The notes under the pieces: model-generated
Database searches by the model: none
Told to the model about the DNA's origin: nothing
Seen by the model: the letters and a program-made list of their open reading frames with translations, nothing else
In this document: positions 52,224 to 60,014 of the stretch, in pieces
Position numbering within the stretch: position 1 is the first letter of the stretch
How the letters are laid out: each line of letters starts with the position of its first letter
Origin: Flavobacterium sp. ALJ2
Lineage (GTDB): Bacteria > Bacteroidota > Bacteroidia > Flavobacteriales > Flavobacteriaceae
Direction: 5' to 3'
Assembly (NCBI RefSeq): GCF_015594725.1
Contig: NZ_JADNRC010000001.1
Coordinates: forward strand, 310,001 to 374,000
DNA length: 64,000 bases
Program-made: the position numbers and the translations under genes

Positions 52224-52232
52224 AGAAAAGTA

Positions 52233-52263
52233 TTGTAAAATGTGTTCGAACACATTATATTTG
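52233..52263 (+). promoter_or_regulatory. Promoter of the CBM9-like gene
   Basis: TTG (52233-52235), 20-nt spacer, TATATTTG (52256-52263). The LacI-type palindrome lies wholly inside the spacer, a repressing position. Confidence 0.6.
52241..52254. promoter_or_regulatory. Perfect 14-bp LacI-type operator
   Basis: TGTGTTCGAACACA, fully palindromic with the central CG common in LacI-family sites, in the divergent region of the metallophosphoesterase and CBM9-like genes. Related sites stand before susC. The LacI gene ends 705 bp away. Confidence 0.7.
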
Positions 52264-52306
52264 TATTTCTGTAATAATTGTATCAAAATTATAATTGAAG
52301 AATAAT

Positions 52307-52957
52307 ATGAATCAGGAAATAAAGAATTACGACGTAAATTCAATAGCTACAAACCAGTTGATTATTTCAGGAAAGGGAGATTCTGATTTATGGAAAACGG
52401 CAGTTGTCTTAGATGATTTTTGTTCGCCTTGGGATCCTAAAATGATTTCACGAACCGAGTTCAAAGCCTTATGGGATTCAGTGCAATTATTTTTTTGTTT
52501 TACCGTATATGATGCTGAAATTCATATAGAAGAGAAAGATGATAGTATTGATAGCATCAATAATTCAGATAGAGTAGAGTTGTTTTTTAGACCAGACAGT
52601 TCACTTAATCCGTATTATTGTATGGAGATTGATACTAAAGCCAGAGTAATGGATTTTATAGCGTATCCAGATAAGAATTTTAATTTTGATTGGTCATGGC
52701 CAAAAGATGATTTATTTGTTAAATCATCTGTAAACAGTAACTCTTTTGTAGTAGAAGGGGCAATAAGTATTGGATCCTTGAAGCAGTTTAATTTAATTAA
52801 TAACAACCAAATCGAAACTGGAATTTTCAGAGCTAAGTATTCTAAAACTGATGGTTCTAATTATGAACCCACTTGGATCACTTGGGTGAATCCCGTTACC
52901 GAAACACCTAATTTTCATGTCTCATCAGCGTTTGGAATCTTAACTTTGAAAGACTAG
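52307..52957 (+). CDS. CBM9/DOMON-like carbohydrate-binding protein, no signal peptide
   Basis: A 216-aa protein, started at ATG 52307 (MNQEIKNYDVNSIATNQLII). The fold pattern is carbohydrate-binding family 9-like: GDSDLWKTAVVLDDFCSPWD, RTEFKALWDSVQLFFCFTVY, SDRVELFFRPDSSLNPYYCM, EIDTKARVMDFIAYPD and a final FHVSSAFGILTL. Related exported proteins bind sugars or form part of larger enzymes, but this one has no signal peptide and may stay in the cytosol. It is the only plus-strand gene in the PUL region and its stop nearly touches the LacI stop (convergent, 1 nt apart). An operator within its promoter suggests LacI repression. Confidence 0.8.
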   Translation: MNQEIKNYDVNSIATNQLIISGKGDSDLWKTAVVLDDFCSPWDPKMISRTEFKALWDSVQLFFCFTVYDAEIHIEEKDDSIDSINNSDRVELFFRPDSSLNPYYCMEIDTKARVMDFIAYPDKNFNFDWSWPKDDLFVKSSVNSNSFVVEGAISIGSLKQFNLINNNQIETGIFRAKYSKTDGSNYEPTWITWVNPVTETPNFHVSSAFGILTLKD

Positions 52958-52958
52958 A

Positions 52959-54008
52959 TTATTCTAGATAAAAATCAGCATTTTCTGAGTTAATAATATC
53001 GATAGGCAGGAGTGTAACTGCTGGGGTTTCTTTGTGAAAAAGGAAATGCTCTACAAGATATGTTATCCCAAGATAAGCTTGTCTTTTTTGGTTTTGATGA
53101 ATTAAGAAATCAATTACACCTAGATTTAGATTATTCACATTTTCATCAATTAAATCGTAACCAATTATTCGAATTTTTTTATCCTTAACTTCACTAATCG
53201 TTTTGGCTATTTGATAGGCTTTAGATGTGGTAATGAAAACTCCAGATAAATCAGGATTCTCAATAATGAAGTTTTTTAGATTAATTTCAACATTCGGACT
53301 TTTTAATTTTAATGTTGTAATCCTATAGTCAGGGCTTTCTTTCTCATTAAAGTAATTTCTGAAACCTCTTTCTTTTTCCTGCATGTGAATTGCATTCTTA
53401 TAAGTCTCGTCAATATGTATAATGGCAATGTGTCCTTTGTCAAGAATAGTATTTAATAATTTGGCAGCTACGCGACCACTTCTAAATAAATCTTGTCCAA
53501 CAAAATTCTTGATTAGTGTAGATTCTACTTGATTGTTAAAAGTGTTAACTATAATGTTTAAAGAATCATATTTTTTTATTGCTTCTAATGTTTCTTTATG
53601 GAATAATGGAGCCAATAAAATAGCATCTGGTGCTTTTTCTATAATAGTTTCATTAATAGTTGTAAACGATTTTGTTTTTTCGGGATTAAAATAAAATGTT
53701 TCAACAAGTATGTTGTATGCTTTAAATTCTTTTATGGCATCATTTATTCCTTTAATACAAGGAAGCCAATATGGGTCAATTTTAGGATCAGGTAGGAGTA
53801 TGCAAATATGATAAATCTTATTGTTTTTTAGGTTTCTGGCAATAAGATTAGGTTCGTAATTAATTACATTTAAAACTTCATTTACTTTCTCAAGCGCCAA
53901 GGGAGAAACTTTTCCTCTTTTGTGCAATACTCTGTCAACAGTACCTTTCGAAACTCCTGCTAATTTGGCAATATCTTTAATTGTATGTTTTTTATTCATA
54001 GAGGGCAA
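52959..54008 (-). CDS. LacI-family transcriptional regulator
   Basis: A 349-aa DNA-binding sensor. HTH at about residues 6-60: KHTIKDIAKLAGVSKGTVDR, VLHKRGKVSPLALEKVNEVL, then the hinge YEPNLIARNLKN. The effector domain (about 65-345) is a periplasmic-binding fold of the ribose-receptor type (HICILLPDPKIDPYWLPCIK, DAILLAPLFHKETLEAIKKY, VGQDLFRSGRVAAKLL), so the inducer is probably a sugar. It sits inside the glycan region and is the obvious reader of the TGTGnTCGAnCACA sites at 50475, 50496 and 52241. The recognition helix has GTVDR instead of the common ATVSR, seen in a Bacteroidota branch. Confidence 0.9.
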   Translation of the reverse strand: MPSMNKKHTIKDIAKLAGVSKGTVDRVLHKRGKVSPLALEKVNEVLNVINYEPNLIARNLKNNKIYHICILLPDPKIDPYWLPCIKGINDAIKEFKAYNILVETFYFNPEKTKSFTTINETIIEKAPDAILLAPLFHKETLEAIKKYDSLNIIVNTFNNQVESTLIKNFVGQDLFRSGRVAAKLLNTILDKGHIAIIHIDETYKNAIHMQEKERGFRNYFNEKESPDYRITTLKLKSPNVEINLKNFIIENPDLSGVFITTSKAYQIAKTISEVKDKKIRIIGYDLIDENVNNLNLGVIDFLIHQNQKRQAYLGITYLVEHFLFHKETPAVTLLPIDIINSENADFYLE

Positions 54009-54515
54009 ATATATAAAAACTTTGTATTTATTTTTAGAGTAATCTTTTGCAGCCTGAAGGCAACAAATAAAATATTGATTGTAACAGAGATTCCATTCGT
54101 ACAGGGTTTTGTAAATCTTGTACGTATAATTTTATTTTTTATAGCTACAAGATTAATATCAAATCATGTAGTATTACTAGCGGCATTTTTTGTTACTAAA
54201 TATAGCTAATCAAGTATTTATGTTAATGGTGAGCAAGTTATAAAACAGCGGGCAATTTTTAATAGCAATGAAGTATTTTAGTTTTAAATTAACGATAGTT
54301 ATGGTTAATGTTTCTAATATTTCAAAGGTTTATAAAAATAGTTATTCTTATTCCAATTCGCCAAATTATCTTAATAATTTTTCGAGTTCGTTTTCTTTTA
54401 AAAACTTAGTAGGAGCTGCTGCTTGAGCACAAATGTTATATTTAAATTTTGAATACATATTGCATGAATTACATCCAACTCGTTACTCTAGTTTATGGGA
54501 TATAGTTATGATTTC
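54009..54515. other. 507-nt intergenic region, no intact gene
   Basis: AT-rich. On the minus strand about 54370-54475 a short frame reads YSKFKYNICAQAAAPTKFL, too short and startless to call; possibly a gene remnant. No promoter pair or operator copy is seen, although the LacI promoter must lie at its left end. Confidence 0.35.
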
Positions 54516-56696
54516 CTATTTTTGGTTATTCAATTTTTTTATTAACGGTTTAATATGGTTGGTTGTGTCTTCGTCTAATGATGCTAGAGCTTTATCTGCT
54601 TCATCAGGAGAAAACTTCGTTAATCCGATTATACCAGCAGCAATTACATTATAAGATTGATTTTTAATGCTTTCGCTCATTAGCTCTTTATAAACAGGAT
54701 CTCCTGTAGATGCTAGTTTTATAATTGCAGCAGCTCTACTAGTTGTTTTTCTATCATTTTTAGCGATGTTAAGCAAGTTTTTTAATGCTGCGTCTTTTAT
54801 TTGCTTGTCGCTTAAATCAATTGCTTTAATACTAATGGTTCTTAAATCATCTTGTTGATCCTCTAAACCTGCCAATAGTATAAGTTGGCCCTCATGACTT
54901 TTATCTTTTGCAGCAAATTTTATAGCTTCAATTCTGTTATAATACGTTGGGACATTTTTATATTGATATAGATAATCAGCTATTTTTTTGTTGTCGATAA
55001 CTTGACCAACTAAAATTTTATCGGGGTCAAAATCTATAAAAGTGGGTTGAGATGGAATATCAAAACTAAAATTTTGTTCTCTTTTATCAATTAAAATATC
55101 CTTTCTTATTTTAGTTCCGTTTACATAAAAATCTACTTTTAGCGGTAGGCTAAAGGTTTGTATTGAAGCATCCTGAGTTTGCTTTACTGCAATTGTAGCT
55201 TTTCCGTTGGAGTACCCATATTCAATATTTAAAATAGGATTTCCTCCTTGGTAATACCATTGGTTAAAATAGGGACTCCAGTCTTTACCGGTTACTTCTT
55301 CCATTGCCAAACGTAACTGATGACTTTCTCCAGATTTAAAAGCGTTGGTTGTTAGATAACGGTTTAACGATTTATAAAATGCTGCATCGCCCATTTTATT
55401 TTTTATCGCATATAATATTATAGAACCTTTTGAGTAGGTAACATTATCAAACACATCTTCTTTGTTCTTGTAATAAAAACGGGCTAGAGGCGGACTTATT
55501 CCATTTTTGGAAGAACGTAAAGTGTTTTGCAATTTTTCATAACGAGATCTGTCTTCTCCTTCTTGTCCAGCATCATGTCCGTGCCAAAGAACTTCTCCCA
55601 AAGTAGCAAATGATTCATTCATTGTTAAGTTCGACCAGGATTCGGCCGTTACATAATCTCCAAACCACTGGTGAAAAAGTTCATGAGCAATTGTACTTTC
55701 CTGATTGTCATCCAGTAATTCTCTTTCAGTTTTCTGTACATATTCGCCATGTAAAGTAGCAGATGTGTTTTCCATTGCACCTGAAACATAATCTCTGGCT
55801 ACAACTTGTGCATATTTAACCCAAGGATATTCTACATCTAACATCTTGCTATAAAAGTTCATCATATCTGGTGTTTTTCCAAAAATTTGTTTAGCATATG
55901 GTGCGTACTTTGGTTCCAGATAATAGCTAACTTCTTTTCCGTTATAAGAGTCTTTGTATATTTTAAAATCTCCTACAGCGATCATAAACAAATAAGGAGA
56001 ATGCGGTAAGTCCATTTTCCAGGTATCTGTACGAGTGCCGTTTTTATTGGCTTTTTGCGAAGTTAATTTCCCATTGGATAGAGAAGTATATTTTGTTTCA
56101 ACAGTCATTGCAATTTCAGAAGTTGTTTTCTGATTTGGTTTATCGATAGTAGGAAACCAAGCCGATGATGCTTCTGTTTCGCCTTGTGTCCATATTTGGA
56201 TTGGTTTATCATCTTTGCCATCAGGATTTATAAAATACAATCCTTTAGCATCTTTAATAGCATTACTTCCTTTTGTTTTTAGTTGATCAGGCTTTGCTGT
56301 ATAATCAATGAAAACAGTATAATTTTCGGTGCTTTTATACTTCCTATTTAACGTAATAAAAAGCTGCTCATTGTCATAGTTGTATTTTAGAGGAGTTTTT
56401 ATTTTACCATTAATTATAGCAATTTCTTTAAAATCCATTCCTTTAGCATCTAGCGTAAGTGAATCGGTTTCGTAAAAGTGAGGCTTTAAAGTAAGCCATT
56501 CTTTTCCGTATAAATAGCGCTTCCCATAATCAAAAGAGACTTCTAGTTTTGTGTGTACTAAATCATTGACTTTTAGTGGCGTAACTCTATAAATGGATAA
56601 TTCATCTTTATTTTGGTCAATGTTTTGTGCAACAGTTTTTTGGAATGTCAATAAGACAATGCTAATAAGGGTGCATTTTAAAAAAAATATCTTCAT
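54516..56696 (-). CDS. M1-family zinc aminopeptidase, secreted
   Basis: A 726-aa exported aminopeptidase with a signal peptide at 1-23 (VLLTFQKTVAQ). The M1 signature is complete: the substrate-binding GAMENTSATLHGEY, zinc motif HELFHQWFGDYV with Glu in the second half as NLTMNESFATLGE. The C-terminal part from about residue 600 is a helical repeat region (LYQYKNVPTYYNRIEAIKFA, LAGLEDQQDDLRTISIKAID). It trims peptides from the N-terminus. Last gene of the leftward set cytochrome-DUF6067-DUF5107-M1, 55 nt after DUF5107. A peptidase among glycosidases suggests glycoprotein or glycopeptide use. Confidence 0.92.
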   Translation of the reverse strand: MKIFFLKCTLISIVLLTFQKTVAQNIDQNKDELSIYRVTPLKVNDLVHTKLEVSFDYGKRYLYGKEWLTLKPHFYETDSLTLDAKGMDFKEIAIINGKIKTPLKYNYDNEQLFITLNRKYKSTENYTVFIDYTAKPDQLKTKGSNAIKDAKGLYFINPDGKDDKPIQIWTQGETEASSAWFPTIDKPNQKTTSEIAMTVETKYTSLSNGKLTSQKANKNGTRTDTWKMDLPHSPYLFMIAVGDFKIYKDSYNGKEVSYYLEPKYAPYAKQIFGKTPDMMNFYSKMLDVEYPWVKYAQVVARDYVSGAMENTSATLHGEYVQKTERELLDDNQESTIAHELFHQWFGDYVTAESWSNLTMNESFATLGEVLWHGHDAGQEGEDRSRYEKLQNTLRSSKNGISPPLARFYYKNKEDVFDNVTYSKGSIILYAIKNKMGDAAFYKSLNRYLTTNAFKSGESHQLRLAMEEVTGKDWSPYFNQWYYQGGNPILNIEYGYSNGKATIAVKQTQDASIQTFSLPLKVDFYVNGTKIRKDILIDKREQNFSFDIPSQPTFIDFDPDKILVGQVIDNKKIADYLYQYKNVPTYYNRIEAIKFAAKDKSHEGQLILLAGLEDQQDDLRTISIKAIDLSDKQIKDAALKNLLNIAKNDRKTTSRAAAIIKLASTGDPVYKELMSESIKNQSYNVIAAGIIGLTKFSPDEADKALASLDEDTTNHIKPLIKKLNNQK

Positions 56697-56751
56697 AATT
56701 ATTTGGTTTAGAATTACAGTTAATTGTGCTGTCGTTCAGTTGTTTTTGTCT

Positions 56752-59700
56752 TTAAAGTTTTTCTATAATTCGAACTTCGCCGTCTTTTTCATCTTCGGTT
56801 AAATTAGTAGTTTGTTTTTTAGTATAAACTAGCAAACACCACTGAACAATTTTATTCGCTGGATATAAACTAGCTTGATTTTGCAACCATTCTTCGGCTT
56901 TTTTTGCAGAAGAAGTTTTCTCAATAGCCCAAGCCGAAACGAGTTGGTTTGCCGGTAAGAAATTCATAACCGTATTATCAATTTTAGGATTAAAAGCAGT
57001 GATTTTTAGTAAAGATTTCATCGCTGTTTCATTATCTCCGAGACTTGTATAGCATTGATAATTCAACCAATTTTCAAGTCTCTCATCTATATCCTCATCA
57101 TACGGTTTTCCTACACCTAGATTTTCTGGCCACAGCTTTGCCTCGGTAATAAATTGTAATGCTTTTTTATATTGCTTATTTTTCATTTCTGTTACAGCTT
57201 GCATCAGTTTAGCTTCATGATACAATTGTCTTCCTGCAGTAGCTCCTTCAAAAGGAAGAATTTCTAGTTTGGTTAAAAAAGCATCTGCTACTACATATTT
57301 CTTATTAAGTAATAGTGTTTTTGCGTACAACATGCCCATTAAATAATTTTCTTTATGTTTTTTATAAAATGGCTCCGTAATGGATAATGCTTTTTCATAT
57401 TGTTTTTGCATGATATAATGTTCGGCCAATAGTTTATGGTATCTCCATCCTTGGTTATCTAATTTAATAGCTTGTTGAAGACTTGAAATCACTAGTTTAG
57501 AATCATCTTTGAACAATGAAGCTTTGGCAGCATAAAAGGCAGGGTCCGCAGGTTTAGAACCACATTCTGTGAATAATGTTTTTGCTTTCGAAATATTATT
57601 ACGATTCCATTCGATTAAAGCCAGATGATATTTTAATTGCCATTGCTCATTTGTTGTTATTAATTTCTCTAGAATAATGGCAGTTTCTCCACGGAAAGGA
57701 AAACTAATTCCTGGTTGAATCTTACTTAAATCAACGGGTTTGTTTTTTAAAAATGCTATCCAATACAGAATTTCAGGATTTGGAACCGCAAGAGAAAAAA
57801 CTTTTAAAGCTTCGTCTTTACGTCCCAATTGTTGGTACCATATTCCTAATTCTAAATAGGTTTGTTCCGGCATTTCGTTTCGTATAAGTGATGTGAAAAG
57901 CCCTTTTGATGAATCTGAATTCTCCCAAAGGAATTTCTCAAAACCAAGAAAATGATTTAAAGGATCAATGGTATTTATCTTATTTAATATTTCGGTTGCT
58001 TTATCTGTATTGTTTTGCAAGCGATATAGTACTGCCAGCACTTGTAGCCCTTCTAAATTGTATTGATTATTTAGCAAACTTTTTTCGGCATATTCGATCG
58101 CTTTTGTTTGTTCATTTTCAGAAAAATAAATGGTACTCAATGCTGTATAAGCAGAGCTGCGATATTCAACGCTTGAAGCTGCAATATCAAATCCATCTTT
58201 GGCATCGATAGTATTTCCTAAATGTAAGTTGGCAAGTCCATAATAATAGTTTGCCGCAGGATCATAAGTGTTTATTGCCAAAGCTTTGCTAGCTGATTCA
58301 ACTGCTTCTTTATATTGTAATCCTCTAATTTGCAATGATGCTAAGTCGGATAGAGCAGGAGCATAGTTAGGGTCTTTTTTCAAACAAGCAGTTAGGTATT
58401 CGGTTGCTTTTATATAATCTTTAAAAGCGATATAGTTTTTTCCTTGCAGGTATAATCCGTAAACTGAATTGTTATCAAAATCTTTAGGCATTTCCATCGG
58501 ACGTTTTAGGTTTCCATCTTCGGGTGCCGAATTCCAAACTAGTTTATTGTCTCCAATAGTTAGTCTTAATTTATTTTCATTAACAGCAACTTGAATCGAA
58601 TCTTTGAATACTTCCAATGTATTAACGGAGATATTTTTTGAATATATTTTTTTATCATTATCAAAAATTTCCAGTTTTTCATTTAATTTTTGTAGTGGAG
58701 AAAAATAGATTTTCAACCAGCCATTCTCGTTTTTTACATTTACAGCGCCGTAATTATTGGCTTTTACAAAACCCTTTGTTTGTTTTACAGGAAACCAATA
58801 TTCTGTCCAGGAATCAGTTTGGTAAGGTGCGAATGAACGTTGTTTAAAAGGCGTATATATACTGTTTTCACTTGCTTGATTAAACAATCTCCCACTTTGC
58901 ACCTCTACGTATTGACCATCGGTATCGGTTAATAATTTTTCCCAAATCATGCCTTGTTGTGATAATCCCCAAATCCATATTTTTTTACCGGGTTTATCAT
59001 CATAATTGCCATATCTTCCCATTCCAAAATCTTCGTCATGCCAATATCCACCAAAGAAGTCATTGTATTTACCAAAGACATGATAGGATTTGTAACCACC
59101 AAAATTGTTGTTTTTGTAAAACGATAAATCTTTACCCTTTTCTTTGTCAATAGGCCATGGAAAGTTTTCGCCATTATGACCAATATAATCTTTACCAGGA
59201 TAAATAAACTGTAAATCCCCAGCTGCCTTAATTCCCGTATTCATCCAGGTATAATAAGGTTGTTCAAACTCGGTTGAATTAAACCAAAAAGAACTAGTCG
59301 TAAAATAGGCTTTATCTTTAGGCAAATTGATGTCTAATTTCCAAGAAGTCCGCGTGAGTAAATCCAAAACTCCAATGATACAACTAACACTTCCGTCTGC
59401 TCGGGTTATAGTGGTATAGTCAACAGGAGTAGCACAATTTGGAGTATGACCCATAATACCATAATTGCCCTCGACGCCACCGCTTGTCCATGGACCACGC
59501 ATGGCAATATCTCTAAATTTGATGACGTGATTGTTATAGACAAAGTCTTTTCCTGTTGATTTTTCTATTGCAGACCAAACCTTTCCACCCACTTCTGGCA
59601 GAATCATTAATTTGATATAATCGTTTTCAAGCTCAATTACTTTCCATTCTTTTTGTATCGGTTTATTGGTAAAACCATCAAAACGGTAGTAAGGATAAAT

Positions 59701-59847
59701 TTTTGTGTCTGGTTTAGGAATAGGATCCGGATCTGAAAAAGGATATGTTGTAAAAACTTTTTTGTATTCCTTAATGGTTGGTTTATTCTGTGCATTGACA
59801 AACAGGCTTCCAAAGAGCAAAATTGATATTGATAGTCTAAGTTTCAT
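56752..59847 (-). CDS. DUF5107 protein with TPR repeats
   Basis: A 1031-aa exported protein with a signal peptide at 1-19 (LLFGSLFVNAQ). The N-terminal half (about 25-460) is DUF5107, a beta-rich domain resembling galactose mutarotase-like folds (YPYYRFDGFTNKPIQKEWKV, NHVIKFRDIAMRGPWTSGG, GIMGHTPNCATPVDYTTITR). The C-terminal half has many TPR units (YAPALSDLASLQIRGLQYKE, AANYYYGLANLHLGNTIDAK, EQTYLELGIWYQQLGRKDEA). Such proteins recur in glycan loci, where the mutarotase-like half may bind sugars or be catalytic and the TPRs bind partners. Function is not established as far as I know. Gap of 55 nt to M1. Confidence 0.88.
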   Translation of the reverse strand: MKLRLSISILLFGSLFVNAQNKPTIKEYKKVFTTYPFSDPDPIPKPDTKIYPYYRFDGFTNKPIQKEWKVIELENDYIKLMILPEVGGKVWSAIEKSTGKDFVYNNHVIKFRDIAMRGPWTSGGVEGNYGIMGHTPNCATPVDYTTITRADGSVSCIIGVLDLLTRTSWKLDINLPKDKAYFTTSSFWFNSTEFEQPYYTWMNTGIKAAGDLQFIYPGKDYIGHNGENFPWPIDKEKGKDLSFYKNNNFGGYKSYHVFGKYNDFFGGYWHDEDFGMGRYGNYDDKPGKKIWIWGLSQQGMIWEKLLTDTDGQYVEVQSGRLFNQASENSIYTPFKQRSFAPYQTDSWTEYWFPVKQTKGFVKANNYGAVNVKNENGWLKIYFSPLQKLNEKLEIFDNDKKIYSKNISVNTLEVFKDSIQVAVNENKLRLTIGDNKLVWNSAPEDGNLKRPMEMPKDFDNNSVYGLYLQGKNYIAFKDYIKATEYLTACLKKDPNYAPALSDLASLQIRGLQYKEAVESASKALAINTYDPAANYYYGLANLHLGNTIDAKDGFDIAASSVEYRSSAYTALSTIYFSENEQTKAIEYAEKSLLNNQYNLEGLQVLAVLYRLQNNTDKATEILNKINTIDPLNHFLGFEKFLWENSDSSKGLFTSLIRNEMPEQTYLELGIWYQQLGRKDEALKVFSLAVPNPEILYWIAFLKNKPVDLSKIQPGISFPFRGETAIILEKLITTNEQWQLKYHLALIEWNRNNISKAKTLFTECGSKPADPAFYAAKASLFKDDSKLVISSLQQAIKLDNQGWRYHKLLAEHYIMQKQYEKALSITEPFYKKHKENYLMGMLYAKTLLLNKKYVVADAFLTKLEILPFEGATAGRQLYHEAKLMQAVTEMKNKQYKKALQFITEAKLWPENLGVGKPYDEDIDERLENWLNYQCYTSLGDNETAMKSLLKITAFNPKIDNTVMNFLPANQLVSAWAIEKTSSAKKAEEWLQNQASLYPANKIVQWCLLVYTKKQTTNLTEDEKDGEVRIIEKL

Positions 59848-59885
59848 AATGGAGCTATTTTTGATTTTTTAAATAGTATGAAGTC

Positions 59886-59993
59886 CCAGCAGGACGTTAT
59901 ATTTACAGAAATTAAAATTCATTTTTAGATGAATCCTATTGGAGTGACATATTTTTGGTTATCAAAATGGAAATAGATATATCGTTCCGCTGG
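59886..59993. repeat. 108-bp element with imperfect inverted ends
   Basis: CCAGCAGGACGTTATAT (59886-59902) and the reverse complement of ATATATCGTTCCGCTGG (59977-59993) agree at 14 of 17 positions. It contains GATGAATCCTATTGGAGTGA. It looks like a common Bacteroidota dispersed repeat, placed between DUF6067 and DUF5107 genes. Confidence 0.5.
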
Positions 59994-60014
59994 AGCTTAT
60001 AAATGCGAACTTAA

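Noticed and set aside
54370..54475. Short minus-strand frame with a CNSCNMYSKF-like sequence
   Set aside because: Lacks a start before the Cys motif and is under 40 codons; at most a remnant.
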